Source of the DNA: Orobanche coerulescens
Lineage: Eukaryota; Streptophyta; Magnoliopsida; Lamiales; Orobanchaceae
Direction of reading: 5' to 3'
DNA: 64,000 nt
NCBI GenBank assembly: GCA_033398695.1
Contig: CM065804.1
Location: forward strand, 33,845,001 to 33,909,000
Position numbers and translations under genes: made by a program. Below are positions 1 through 11,098 of the stretch, piece by piece (the first letter of the stretch is position 1; every line of letters begins with the position of its first letter). The notes below the pieces were generated by a model, which had not been told where the DNA came from, made no database searches, and saw only the letters and a program-made list of their open reading frames with translations.

Positions 1-2
1 AG

Positions 3-782
3 ATGTGGGAAGCACTTGAAAAGAAGTACCGTAGTGATGATGCAGGTACAAAGAAGTTTGTAGTCGCAAAATATCTGGACTACAAGATGGTTGACTCAAG
101 ACCAATCATGGAACAAGTGCAAGAGTTCCAACTCATCGTTCATGATGTCAATGCCAAGGGAATGGTCCTACCGGATGCTTTTACCATTGCAACTGTGATC
201 GAAAAGTTGCCCCCCAATTGGAAAGACTTCAAGAGCTACCTTAAGCACAAGCGCAAGGAGATGACTCTTGAAGACTTGATTGTGAAATTGCGCATAGAGT
301 CTGAAGTGCGCAAAAATGACCACAAAACAAAAGGCCTGATTAATGCCAAGGCCAATCTGTTGGAGCATGGCGGTCCCTACAATAAAAGGGCTCGTCCAAG
401 TGTCCAAAACAAGAGCAAAGGGAAGCAACCGGTCAAGAAGTTTGATGGAGATTGCTTCAACTGTGGCAAACATGGGCATACGGCGAAAGACTATCGAAAG
501 CCGAAGGCCAATAAGAAGAAGAAACATGTTGCCAACATCGCCGAGACTAATGACGAATGGAAAGAGGATGACCTTGCTGCTGTGGTCACTGAAGAAGTCA
601 ACCACGTTGAGAACCAAGATGGTTGGTACGTCGACACCGGTGCGACCGCCCACGTTGGTGCCGATAGGAGCCAGTTTAAGAACTATCAAGCTGTTGAGGG
701 GAGGAAGCTCAACATGGGGAATCCAGCTTCATCTGAAATTATCGGAGTTGGAGAAGTGGACCTCAAACTTACGTCCGGATAG
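3..782 (+). pseudogene. copia gag and start of protease
   Basis: Partial polyprotein: a copia-type gag (UBN2-like) region at residues 1-110, a CCHC zinc knuckle near residue 150 and the aspartic protease active site in WYVDTGATAHV near residue 210. Gag forms the particle that packages element RNA; the protease matures the polyprotein. The knuckle is damaged: in CFNCGKHGHTAKDY the last Cys is Tyr (codon TAT, one transition from TGT). Translation stops at TAG 780-782. The protease continues beyond it ([16 protein letters not shown]), so the stop is a mutation and not the natural end. The true start is left of the window. Confidence 0.85.
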
Positions 783-3654
783 ACAATCACCTTGAATAAT
801 GTGCTTCATGTTCCGGATATGAGGAAGAATCTGATCTCAGGCTCTATACTAGTTAAAAAGGGGTTTAAACTATGAGTCGGATAGAATTATCATAAAAAAG
901 TTTGATAGGTTTCTTGGTAAGGGTTACCTCACGGAGGGACTCTTTAAACTTAATGCTTTGGCTAAACGCCATGTAACCAAGTCCAGTAATGCTAATGAAA
1001 ATGCTACTGCTTCCTCTTACTTGACTGAGTGTTCTGATTTATGGTATTGTAGATTAGGTCATGTGAATCTAAATGCTATAAAAAGATTAGTAAACTTAGA
1101 TTTACTAAAATTAAATGAAGTCAATACTCAAAACAAATGTGAAATTTGTGTTGAAGCAAAAATGACTAAACTTCCGTTTCATTCGGTAAAACGAAACACA
1201 TAAACCCTTGAATTAATTCACACAGATGTGTGTGATTTAAAGTTTGTGCAAACTAGAGGTGGTAAGAAGTACTTTATCACTTTTATCGATGACTGCACAA
1301 GATATTGTTATCTTTATCTTTTGAGAAGTAAAGATGAGGCTATTGAACCTTTTAAGAACTTCAAGAATGAAGCCGAAAATCAATTAGGCTGCCATATTAA
1401 GATGGTTCGAAGCGATAGAGGTGGCGAATATGTAGCTCCGTTTGAGGAATTATGCAACGAAAGTGGTATAATTCATCAAACAACAGCTCCATATGCACCA
1501 CAATCTAATGGCGTTGCTGAACGTAAGAATCGAACCCTTAAAGATATGATGAATGCCTTATTGATTAGTTCAGGATTGCCCCAGAACATGTGGGGGGAAG
1601 CTGTCCTGACAGCCAACTACATATTGAACAAGATTCCACGCAAAGGTAAGGATATTACCCCTTATGAGTTGTGGAAAGGTAGAAAACCTTCATACAAATA
1701 TCTCAAAATGTGGGGGTGTTTGGCTAAGGTTGAGGTACCTCTACCTAAACAAGTTAAAATCGGACCTAAGACGGTCGATTGTATCTTTATTGGGTATGCA
1801 CTAAACAGTAGTGCCTATCGGTTCGTTATCCACAAGTCAGAAGTTCCTGAAATGACTGTGGGAACAACAATTGAATCAAGGAATGCTGTATTCTTTGAAA
1901 ACATATATCCTTGTAAGGATAATGATAAAGTTGAGAACAATTCTAGCAATAGAGTTGAAGATGAAGGAACAAGTTCAAAACCTGTGGATGTAGATCCAAA
2001 GTCACGTAAGCGATCGAGATCTAATCTGGAAGATGTAGAACCGAGACGTGGTAGTAGGGTTAGGACACCAAAGACATTTGGACCTGACTACATAGCATTC
2101 ATGTTGGATGAAGAACCAACGTCGATCAAAGTAGCTTATGCCAGACCAGATGGGTTGCTCTGGAAAGAAGCTGTTCAGAGTGAAATTGACTCAATTTTAC
2201 AAAACCAAACTTGGGTTTTGGTTGATTTACCTGAAGGTTGTAAGCCCTTAGGATGCAAATGGATCCTTAAAAGAAAGTACAAGGCTGATGGGTCAATTGA
2301 CAAGTATAAAGCTCGTTTAGTAGTCAAAGGTTTCAAACAGAAGGAAGGGTACGATTTTTTCGATACCTATTCACCTGTAACGAGAATTACATCTATTCGA
2401 GTGCTTCTCGCGATTGCTGCTTTGCACGATCTTGATATTCATCAAATGGATGTTAAGATTGCTTTTCTGAATGGTGATCTGGATGAAGAGATCTATATGG
2501 AACAACCTGAAGGGTTTGTAGTACCTGGACAAGAGAAAAAGGTATGTAAACTGGTTAAGTCTCTATATGGATTGAAACAAGCTCCACTACAGTGGCACTT
2601 GAAATTTGATAATGTAATGTTATCAAATGGTTTTAAAATAAACGAGTGTGATAAATGTGTTTATATTAAGAACACTAATAACGGTTATGTTATTGTGTGT
2701 CTTTATATAGATGACATGTTAATCATGGGTAACAGTATACAAGTGATTAACGATACTAAGAACATCTTAAAAAGAAATTTTGACATGAAAGACATGGGGC
2801 TAGCCGATGTGATTCTTGGAATGAAAATTTTGAGAAAAACAGATGGAATCATCTTGACACAATCTCACTATGCCGAGAAAGTTCTCAAGAAGTTTAATGC
2901 TTTTGATAGCTTACCCGATAAGACCCCAATAGATTTAAATGATCACTTGAGCAAAAATCGAGGGGACCCCGTTGCACAAGAAGAATATGCACGAGTCATT
3001 GGGTTTTTAATGTATCTTACAAATTGCACTCGACCCGATTTAGCTTGCGCTGTGAACAAATTGAGTCGTTACACGAGCAATCCAAGCAAGGAACACTGGA
3101 AAGCTCTCGTTAGAGTTTTGAGGTACTTAAAGTATACTCAAAACCTTGGACTACACTATTCGAGATACCCCCCGGTACTTGAAGGGTACTGTGATGCAAA
3201 TTGGATATCCGATACGAAAACTTCATTTTCTACAAGTGGTTACGTGTTTACCATTGGGGGTGGAACTGTCTCGTGGAAGTCCGCGAAACAAACGTGTATA
3301 GCCCGATCCACCATGGAATCGGAATTCATAGCTTTGGACAAAGCTGGTGAAGAAGCTGAATGGCTCAGAAACTTTCTAGAAGATATTCCATGTTGGTCCA
3401 AGCCAGTGCCTGCAGTGATGATTCACTGTGATAGCCAAGCGGCTATTGGTAGGGCGAGAAGTAACGTGTATAATGGAAAGTCTCGACATATTCGTCGATG
3501 CCATAATACCGTGAGACATTTGATCAAAAGTGGGGTTATCTCTATTGACTATGTGAGGTCAATGGATAATCTAGCGGATCCGCTAATCAAAGGGTTAAAC
3601 CGTGATCCAATGAATAAATTGCTAGAGGGAATGGGTTTAAAATCCACAAATTGA
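783..3654 (+). pseudogene. copia protease tail, integrase, reverse transcriptase, RNase H
   Basis: The protease end (783-870) is in the gag frame. The rest is in another frame: GAG-pre-integrase from about 958 with an HHCC-like finger, an in-frame TAA at 1201-1203, then an open frame to 3654. Integrase catalytic residues are visible: Asp in LIHTDVCD (codon 1225), Asp in VRSDRGGEY (1414) and Glu in GVAERKN (1519). The RT has LYIDDM at about 2701-2718, with YIDD as the catalytic pair. RNase H follows (GYCDANW, then SRHIRRCHN). The last 808 codons are uninterrupted, so decay is modest. It copies element RNA into cDNA and inserts it. At least one frameshift and two stops prevent a complete polyprotein. 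Confidence 0.9.
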
Positions 3655-4187
3655 GAATTATCATAGTGGTAACCCAACCAAGATGACTGGAGATCCCAAG
3701 AACTTGGTTCAATGGGAGAACTAAACTATGAGAATTCGTGTGAAACACTCATCTAAGTTTATTCCCTATAGAGCAATTGAGTGTTGAAAGCTTGCCTAGT
3801 GGTGAGGTTAAGTCTATGACTTTTAATGATTCCTAAAGACATCAAGGAGGTTGAGTATGGCAAGATACTCGGTAAAGAATCACCTATATAAGTGAGAAGT
3901 GGGGGCCGCTTCATGAAATACACTTATGAATCCAAAGGGGTGTCCAAGGCCCGCAAAGGACACAAAACGTGAGAACGGATGAGGTTGAGTTGTTCAAGTG
4001 TTAGCACCATTGTCTCGGTGCACGCCGTGGGGGAATAGTTCAAAGCATCAAGCCACTAATCCGCCTGTGTACCCGATGATGTTAACTATGGAAGGTTCAA
4101 AGTCACGAACTACCTATCCTTATACTTTAACGCCTCTTGAGGACTGAGCTTGAGTCTGCATATTGCATTTGGGCTATTTTCACTCAT
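3655..4187 (+). other. copia 3' non-coding region
   Basis: About 530 bases between the RNase H stop and the polypurine tract. No open frame of note and no known domain. I see only the usual untranslated 3' part of a copia internal region. Confidence 0.6.
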
Positions 4188-4196
4188 GTGGGGGAT
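4188..4196 (+). promoter_or_regulatory. polypurine tract of the copia element
   Basis: GTGGGGGATT lies directly before the LTR start TGTTGGAATCG at 4197. This is the expected position of the plus-strand primer for reverse transcription. Confidence 0.7.
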
Positions 4197-4454
4197 TGTT
4201 GGAATCGTTATTGATTTTAATTTTTTTTTTGTAAAATTAAATATCATAGGATCGATCTACGTTCCGAGTAGATGATCGTGGTATATTCACTTTCTCTAAA
4301 CCGATTCCCGGTGAGTGAGAAATAGTGAATTAAAGTTTCACTTAATTGTGAATTAATAAGAGATGGAATCCCACATTGGATAATGAACCATCTAGTATAT
4401 AAGGAGTTACCTTTATGCATGTAATAATTAATGGCACATGTGTATGGGCTTAAA

Positions 4455-4690
4455 GCCCACACGCGCGCACCGCCGCCGCCCGCCCGCCTCGCCTCGGCCG
4501 CGGCCGCGGCCGCGAGCCGCGAGCCGCGTGCCGCGATCCCCGTGCCGTGGACCGTGGACCTTAGACCTTGGACCTTGGACCTTGACCTTGGTCTTGGACT
4601 TGGACTTGGATCTTGGATCTTGGATCTTGGTCTTTGGGCTGGTCTTTGGGCCTGTTCGTGGGCTTGTTCGTGGGCTTGACCGTGAGCTAG
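4455..4690 (+). repeat. GC-rich block and degenerate 7-mer minisatellite in copia LTR
   Basis: A CGCGCGCACC/GCCGCGGCC block passes into a run of degenerate units GACCTTG, GACTTGG, GATCTTG and then GGGCTTGTTC. Neighbouring units are most alike, as expected for stepwise slippage. Open frames on both strands here are low-complexity and not genes. Confidence 0.75.
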
Positions 4691-5004
4691 GCCTTGGCCT
4701 AGCTTAAAGAATTTTTTGGACAAGCTCAACAACGTAGTTGGGCTCGTATGTGCACATAAGGATGTCCAGGTACATCCGTCAAATGGTTAAGGAGCTGAAT
4801 ACAGTCCAGGTGCGTCCTGACTGTTCAAATTCAGTCCAATCCGGAAGTAACCTCCCAGGTGTTATGAGGAGTAATTGGCAGATTTGAATTCTGTAACTCC
4901 TACCAACTTTTGAAATTCGAAACTCCTGTGTTTAATGCAGGCATGAATGCCTGCATTATGACAGCCTTAAAGGCTGTGTTTAAATCCCTGCAGGTGAGAT
5001 GGCC

Positions 5005-5012
5005 TATAAATA
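5005..5012 (+). promoter_or_regulatory. TATA box of copia LTR
   Basis: TATAAATA in GGCCTATAAATAGGC, 300 bases downstream of the GC-rich block. It is a likely start of the element RNA; TATATAAG at 4396 is the alternative. Confidence 0.5.
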
Positions 5013-5413
5013 GGCATGCATCTCATATACATCTGACACACAGAAAAGTACGAAAATATATTCAGCATACCTGCATTTCATAAGTCAGTTCAGTTCTCAA
5101 CTCATTCTTGTTCGCCGGAGCTCGCCGGAATTGTGGTGCTACATCTGTCGAGACGAAAGTCGTTTTACCTTTGGAGACAAATTGCTAAACCGAAGAGCAC
5201 TACCGGGGCAATATTTGTCTTGCGGGAAGAGGCCTCCTCGACTCGACTTCATTTACGGTTTTATTAATTTTCTTGTATTTTCAATTCTGTTTCGAGTTCT
5301 GTAATTTTCTTTTTTCGTTGAGTCCTGTAGTTTCTGGATTTCGAGTTGTAATTTGTTTTTCCAGTTGTATTTTATTTTTCGCCCAGCAAGTTTGTAACAC
5401 AAATTTTCCAACT

Positions 5414-5763
5414 GACTGAACAAATAATACTCAAGCATTGCACATACAATCGGGTGCCGGATATGTGTATAGACTATTCCGATTTGCGTAGTTGCAGCAG
5501 CCCCTGCCTGCTCTTATGCCCTTGTACGATAGCCTCTTGGAACTCTTGCCAAGTCAGTCTTGTTCAGTTAAAGCTGGCCGAGAAATGCCATGTTCGGCCT
5601 TATAGTCTTCTTGTTTTCATATGTTCTGTGGCCCACCTGGTGTTGGAGACGACATTACATGGTTAGAGTAAGTGAAAATTAAAAAAAAAAACTCGATCTC
5701 TCATGCGTGCTGAAAATTGAATGGCAATCACGGGAAATATGTAGTCCAAAGTGTATATATAAA
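5414..5763. other. gap between copia LTR and MULE
   Basis: No gene recognised. A 70-codon frame at 5454-5666 has no domain I know. On the opposite strand a short WQEFQEAIVQG segment could be a worn gag remnant, but it is too short to call. Confidence 0.4.
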
Positions 5764-5787
5764 GAGTATTGTTAAATATACCTAGGA
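5764..5787 (+). repeat. MULE left terminal inverted repeat
   Basis: GAGTATTGTTAAATATACC matches the reverse complement of the sequence ending at 9310, sharing TAAATATACC. Confidence 0.5.
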
Positions 5788-6028
5788 ATAAAAATGGTCA
5801 AGGCACATGGGGATACGCAACCCCACAACCCCACGCCGATTGTGATGTAAGTTGGGGCGACATTGGGGTGCGGCTCAGGCAATAAAGAAAATAGACGGGA
5901 CACATGGGGGAATCTGGACAAAAGAGAAAGGACAATACACATGAGGGCTGGAAATAAATAAAAAAAAGGACAGAGCAGGTAGAGACATGTGGGCGGCGGC
6001 TGGATAGCGTTGTTGGCGGGGAAAAGGA

Positions 6029-6111
6029 GGAAAAAAAAAAAAAAAAAGACAAAGACAATAGACATTCATGTGATTTATTTTTTTCCTTCCCCCAACACAC
6101 ACACACACACA
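6029..6111. repeat. simple repeats: poly-A run and (CA)n
   Basis: A run of about 18 A at 6030-6047 and a CA microsatellite at 6094-6111, in the MULE 5' non-coding part. Small minus-strand frames over them are low-complexity. Confidence 0.8.
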
Positions 6112-6194
6112 ACTCTCATGCCTATATTTAGATGATATTGCACACACATAATGGATACACACAACTAAACACACATATACACCCACGCCCACAG

Positions 6195-7830
6195 ATGTCG
6201 ATTTTTAATGAAAATAATTTAACTAGACATGCTAGATTTTTCACGATGACACCAGAATTTGCCACTAATCAGGTACAATTATATGGTGTTAATCTTTTGT
6301 AAATGTCGATTTTTTATACACTTGCAATTTATTTTTAGGTGTTCGGGTCTCGTGAAGAATTGATGGATTGGGTACAAAACATGGCGCACTCTCTAGGTGT
6401 TGTCATCGTCAAAAAAAGATCAAATAAGAAACCTTGTGGTTTCGTGTATAAAGTTACTTATGTTTGATCGTGGCGGCGACTATAAAGTTAAGGATTCAAG
6501 TAAAGTTTCTGGCACCAAAAATAATAATTGTCCATTTGAATTAGAAGGAAAATATTTAGATGAATATGATTCGTGGAGGTTAAGGGTGATATGTGATAAA
6601 CATAACCATCAACCTGCACAGTATATGGAGGGGCATCCATATGCAAAGCGATTATCTGAGGATGAATATAGTTTGGTTGCAGAATTGATAACGATGAATG
6701 TGGCGCCCCACGATATTTTATCAATACTGAAGCAGCGGAATGTAAATAATGTGTCCACACTCAAAACTATTTACAATGCACGCAATAAAATCCGCATGGT
6801 CGAGCAAGTAGGCAAATCTCCAATACAGGTTCTCCTGTCCCTTTTGCATTCTAATGGTTATGTTTATGAGTTTTCTACAAGTAATTCAAACGAGTTGGAA
6901 AATTTATTCTTCGTTCATCCAACATCATTTGATATTTGGCGCGCATTTTCACACGTATTGATGATAGATGCCACGTACAAAACAAACAAGTATAATATGC
7001 CTTTTGTTGAAATTGTTGGCGTAACTTCAACCAAGAAGACATTTTGCATAGCTTTCGTCTTTATGCATGATGAAAGGGAGGTTAACTATACTTGGCCATT
7101 AAATTGTCTAAAGTTGACACTAGACAAGTGCATGCACCCACGTGTTATAGTTACAGACCGGGAGTTGGCTCTAATGAATGCATGCAAAAAAGTTTTCCCG
7201 AATGCTGCTCAATTACTTTGTAGATGGCACATTAGCACAAATATTTTGAAGAATTGCAGGCCATCTATTAGGTCACCAAATGATTGGGAATCATTTCTTT
7301 CATTGTGGAAGTTACTAGAGGATTCCGCAACATGTGCAGCTTACACAGAAAACTACATGCGACTTCAATCATTGTTGATAAAATATCCACGTATGTTTTA
7401 TATATTTCACATTTAATATTTATTTTTCTATGTCCCAAAGTTATTTTTTCCTTATATATTTTCTCATCCAAATTTACGTTACTTTCCAGGTGTTTTAAAT
7501 TACGTAAATGAGAGTTGGTTGAACAAATATAAGGAAATGTTTGTGTCAGTCTGGATTGATCAGCATCTCAACTTTGGAAATAACACAACCAATAGAGTTG
7601 AGAGCCAGCATGCGAAGCTAAAAAAATATTTGAATTCTGCAAAGTCTAGTTTGGATAGATTTCTGGGTTGTATTGATCGAATAGTGCAGTCGCAACTCAC
7701 ATCAATTAAAGAAAGCTTAGAAAAAAGCAGAATTGTTCGCATTCATCAACACAACATTCAGTGCTTCAAACTATTGCGTGGTTTTGTTTCAAATGAAGCT
7801 CTCGATATAATTCTTGGAGAACGTAAATGA
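6195..7830 (+). pseudogene. MULE transposase, DNA-binding and catalytic part
   Basis: Cuts and pastes the element in the nucleus. I infer three exons: 6195-6272 (ATG, 26 codons), a 66-base phase-0 intron GT..AG 6273-6338, exon 6339-7390, a GTATGT..CCAG phase-1 intron 7391-7489, and exon 7490 onward. An N-terminal WRKY/FAR1-type segment ends near RVICDKHNHQP. The MULE transposase domain follows, with Asp in MIDATYKTNKY (codon 6967), Asp in VTDREL (7156), the CRWH motif and Glu in NRVESQH (7600). A 2-base loss near 6465 shifts the frame after GFVYKVTYV. The frame closes at TAA 7828, before the zinc-finger part. The catalytic triad is present, but the gene is broken. Confidence 0.85.
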
Positions 7831-8478
7831 TGGAAGGATCTCGGTTAGATTCCTCAAGCGTGATTGTCGACTTCGCAACAGTTGTGGGTTACCATGTGCT
7901 TGCGAACTTTCAATGTATATAAGTACGGGTAAGTATATTCCCTTGGATTCAATTGATATCTTTTGGAGGAAGCTAGATATTTCACCGTCAACATATGTGC
8001 AAAATGATGATATTAGTTGTGACGGTGAACTAGAACATTTTAAAGAAAACTTTTACAAGCAGTCCAAAGTTGAGAAAAAAAGTTTGTTAAGAAAGCTAAA
8101 GGATATCATGGGCCGAACTACAACCGACATTCAAGTACCTCGAGTTCAAAAAAATACTCATGGGCGACCAAGCTTAAAGAAACCACAACAAAAAAAGGAT
8201 GTCGATCCCATTCATCAAGATTCTCGTAGATCTTGTTCAATCATGCCAAATTTTGTTGGGTCAGATTCGATTAAGGAACCAATGAGACATAGTTTATATG
8301 TGATGGACTTGAACAAGGAACCGGTGATAGACTTGAATGAGGTCCCAGATGAGTTCGAGAGTTCATACGTGATAGACCTGAATGAGGTCCCGGATGAGTT
8401 CGAGAGTTCGTATAACTCTTATATTCTAGAAAAATTCCAAAAATTTTCGTCCTTACATCACGCAGTAAATGATGTAGA
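7831..8478 (+). pseudogene. MULE transposase C-terminal part: SWIM-like finger, AT-hook-like and DLN repeats
   Basis: Continues the transposase in another frame. RDCRLRNSCGLPCACEL is a degraded SWIM zinc finger (family form CxCx(n)CxH); the final His position is Cys-Ala-Cys here. A basic THGRPSLKK segment resembles an AT-hook. DLNKEP is followed by two tandem copies of VIDLNEVPDEFESSY. DLNxxP is the form of the plant EAR repression motif, but a chance match is possible. The frame then meets the OTU domain, which needs a further one-base shift at 8479. Confidence 0.65.
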
Positions 8479-8964
8479 GGAGATGGAAATTGTGGGTTTA
8501 GAGCGGTGGATACGTTCTTGGGATTAAGTCAACATCGGTATTTTCAAATTCGGATGGAATTATTAAACGAGTGAGTTGTGCATTATAACGTATACAAAGA
8601 CATATTCAGAGCTGCTGATATAGCACGACTGCAGTACACATTGATTCTCCAAGAACCCGGTTCTGTGCCGCCTGATAAATGGATGATTATGCTAATGACT
8701 GGTTTACTAATTGCTTCACGGTTTAACATTGCTGTTATTTTTTTAAGCGAGTCATTTTGGTCTAGTCTGCCATGATCACAACAACATAATATAGGTGCGA
8801 TGGTATTGGTCGGTAACCACTACGTCCAAGTAGAATTACAAGAAAATTCTCCATTACCTCTTAACCATCCGCAATGGTTTCGTTACAATTATGACCCGGC
8901 ATGGGCCTTCCCGAATATAAATCGGCAAAATTTGTATAATGAACTTTTGCACTCCATGTCATGA
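8479..8964 (+). pseudogene. OTU-type cysteine protease domain fused to MULE transposase
   Basis: OTU proteases remove ubiquitin. The catalytic Cys motif GDGNCGFRAV is intact at 8479-8508 (Cys codon 8491). It is followed by RMELLNE, KWMIMLMTGLLIAS and the catalytic His in GNHYVQVELQ (His codon 8818). That is the full OTU fold order, ending at TGA 8962-8964. Two in-frame TGA stops (8572-8574 and 8773-8775) and the frameshift before it kill the product. OTU domains joined to MULE or FAR1-like transposases are known in plants. Here the two appear to have been one gene, since the preceding frame runs up to the OTU start with only one base out of phase. Confidence 0.75.
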
Positions 8965-9174
8965 GAGAATTAACTTTTTTCTTGTATTATCATAATTGTA
9001 CTTCTCTACTTTTTTGTATTATCTTACGTAATGTATTTAATAAACATGATGTATAATATTTATCTATTTAAATAATACATTTTTACACAATTTTTTTGGT
9101 ATTATCATAATTCTATTTATCTATTTTTAAAATAACAAAAAAAGTAAAAAAGTAAAAAACTAACAAAAAAAAAA

Positions 9175-9197
9175 GCTGCCAGCGAAATGCTGGCAGC
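9175..9197. repeat. short perfect hairpin
   Basis: GCTGCCAGC, spacer GAAAT, GCTGGCAGC: a 9-bp stem inside an A-rich stretch near the MULE right end. It could be a transcription stop for the element or a chance palindrome. Confidence 0.6.
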
Positions 9198-9286
9198 AAA
9201 GGGAGGGAGAAGGGGGCAGCAGGGGGGTGGAGGGGAGGGAGGGGTAAAAGCAAAAAAAAAATGACTAAGTTGGTATACTCAGTAAT

Positions 9287-9310
9287 TGGGTTGGTATATT
9301 TAGCCAACCC
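9287..9310 (-). repeat. MULE right terminal inverted repeat
   Basis: The reverse complement starts GGGTTGGCTAAATATACC, matching the left end. It is followed by TTATATAAA, the right copy of the probable target duplication. Confidence 0.5.
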
Positions 9311-10443
9311 TTATATAAACAATGATACAGAATAATTTCCGAGGCACATTCCTGTAGGATGGAACAGACAGGCAAGATCCGTAAGACTAGGTACGACTTG
9401 TACAACATTGTTATGTTCCATAATTATATTAAGATATGACGATATAACCAACCGACATGACCGTCAAAACCATACTTCGCACTTGATTGCTAATATTCTA
9501 GCAATAGGTCTGAATCGTGAGACGGTATTTTTTTTTGTTAAATATAATATTTTTAAACTTTTAGTTAACACAGGAAGGACATCTGGCGTAAAACTTTTGC
9601 TGCTTTGTGTTTTGCATAATTTTATTATGTTAACTAATTTTGACCATCATTTGACACTATTATTTTTATGCCACCGACCCAACATCGTTGGGATTAAGGT
9701 GCAGATGATGATGATGATTATGATGATAATATTTTTAAACATAAATTTAATACTTTTATTACTTTAAATTTCAGTACTTTTTAAAAATGTACATATATTT
9801 TTTGTGTCTAGAAATTATTCCCAATCTATCGAAACATATTACCACATATTGTAAAAATAGATGCAAAACATTACGGGGTTATTCGTAAAATTTTAAACAT
9901 AATTGGATTTATTTTATAGTAACTTTTTTTTAATAAAAACAACACAAGGATATATAGAGAAGAGCTATACCACGGCGTTGTGCATATTTCCCGGCGACGC
10001 GGAATTGAATATATCAATTTGCACGCCGACATAATAATCAACTGCAGCTAACAAGGAAACCTTTCCTTTAATTTGATCTCTTTATTCCGAAGAGGCTAGA
10101 CTCTTTTTATCTTCCATCAAAGGAAATAAATTCCTTAGCGTCGAGATCCTAGCTTCCCCACCATACTTGAGACAGAACGATTGACTGGTTGACATCGAAA
10201 CAGAAAATTCATCGTACGTGTTGAGTCGAGCACTCATCTTATTGAGCATGCTTGATTTACCTTTTTCACTGTTTGAGCTCGACTCAATATACGGAAACAC
10301 TTTAAAAAGTAGTTTTAAAATCTCTCGGGGTCCTTGACCCAATACGCGCTTTCACAGCGAAATTCTGCTCAAGACCATCAAGGACTAACTAAACTCTTGG
10401 AGATCCCGTCAGAATTCCTTGGTAGTTTAACCCCTTGGTTTTC
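9311..10443. other. AT-rich stretch without recognisable gene
   Basis: Contains a GATGAT microsatellite (9703-9727) and AT-rich non-coding DNA. An 86-codon minus-strand frame at 10082-10342 has no domain I know. It would fall in the internal side of the worn gypsy LTR to its right, so it may be element debris. Confidence 0.5.
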
Positions 10444-10456
10444 TTACTGATACCAT
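10444..10456 (-). promoter_or_regulatory. possible iMet primer binding site of a worn minus-strand gypsy element
   Basis: The reverse complement contains TGGTATCAGTAAG, close to the TGGTATCAGAGC expected for initiator-tRNA-Met priming. The sequence to its right looks like an old LTR. Without a clean LTR end beside it the call is weak. Confidence 0.3.
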
Positions 10457-11061
10457 TATTCTAAAAAGGTTCAAATGAGGATTCAAAAACACGATCTCGT
10501 TTGGCATCAGGGTCTTGACTATCATACAAGCACCATGCAAGTATCATCCGCTCTGAAGCATGCCAGGAGCCGCACATTGACACGCATCGTGCAATGGCAT
10601 TCACTATCTGTCGGGGTCGCCCCTAGAAACCATGTCACCGCACCGGCGTCACTCCACGATGGGAGCCGCCCCTTGAATTCACGCATTAGGTAACATCGTC
10701 ATTCACCACCAGACAGAAGCCGCTCATTGCATTATACACGACCTGGAGACACTCCCCGCCCTCCTTGACTTTGGATATGAAACATCACATAAGCACATAT
10801 TCACGTTGACAATCCACACAAGTTTCAATCGACGTATCATACCATTTCAACCACGTATGTTCAAGGCAAATCACGTAATCATTCTCATCCATAGAATTCA
10901 CCAGATAATATCACAGTAATCGGGGTCTAAAATCTCAGTTCACGCATCACGTAGGGTCACAATATCAAACGATCCCCGAGTAACACACCGCTAGATCAAA
11001 TAAATATCATTCAATCCACATCATTAGAACGTAGAGGCAATGAACGATTTAGTAAACATGA

Positions 11062-11094
<33 letters not shown>

Positions 11095-11095
11095 T
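11062..11095. repeat. (TA)n(CA)n microsatellite
   Basis: Alternating TA followed by CA, directly left of the inverted-repeat transposon. Confidence 0.9.
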
Positions 11096-11098
11096 TTG

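Larger units (their letters stand above)
1..5413 (+). mobile_element. Ty1/copia LTR retrotransposon, 5' end outside window
   Basis: The domain order gag, zinc knuckle, protease, GAG-pre-integrase, integrase, reverse transcriptase, RNase H defines Ty1/copia. It is followed by a purine-rich tract and a 3' LTR starting at 4197. The 5' LTR, primer site and gag start lie left of the window, so the target duplication cannot be tested. The copy is defective: two reading-frame breaks separate gag-protease from the integrase-RT frame. The right boundary is inferred from TTCCAACT at 5406-5413, a near inverted match to the LTR start TGTTGGAA, and is approximate. Confidence 0.9.
4197..5413 (+). repeat. 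copia 3' LTR
   Basis: Starts TGTTGGAATCG after the polypurine tract and is about 1.2 kb long. It has two TATA candidates, TATATAAG at 4396-4403 and TATAAATA at 5005-5012. Between them is a GC-rich low-complexity block (4455-4690). T-rich sequence at 5260-5390 fits the polyadenylation end. The end near 5413 is inferred from the inverted match TTCCAACT. Confidence 0.7.
5764..9310 (+). mobile_element. Mutator-like element (MULE) with transposase-OTU gene
   Basis: The left end GAGTATTGTTAAATATACC (5764) pairs with the right end, whose reverse complement reads GGGTTGGCTAAATATACC (ending at 9310). The flanks carry a near-perfect 9-bp duplication, ATATATAAA at 5755-5763 and TTATATAAA at 9311-9319; MULEs make 8-11 bp duplications. 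Inside is a decayed MULE transposase gene on the plus strand. The terminal repeats are short and imperfect, so the boundaries are less certain than the element type. Confidence 0.65.

Noticed and set aside
4244..4732. Frames in the copia LTR rich in Ala/Arg or in repeats
   Set aside because: Low-complexity translation of the GC-rich block and 7-mer minisatellite.
5454..5666. 70-codon frame between copia and MULE
   Set aside because: No domain recognised. The opposite strand has a weak gag-like word, but too short to support a call.
10082..10342. 86-codon minus-strand frame as a host gene
   Set aside because: No known domain, no start context or neighbours that support it, and a position next to a worn LTR.
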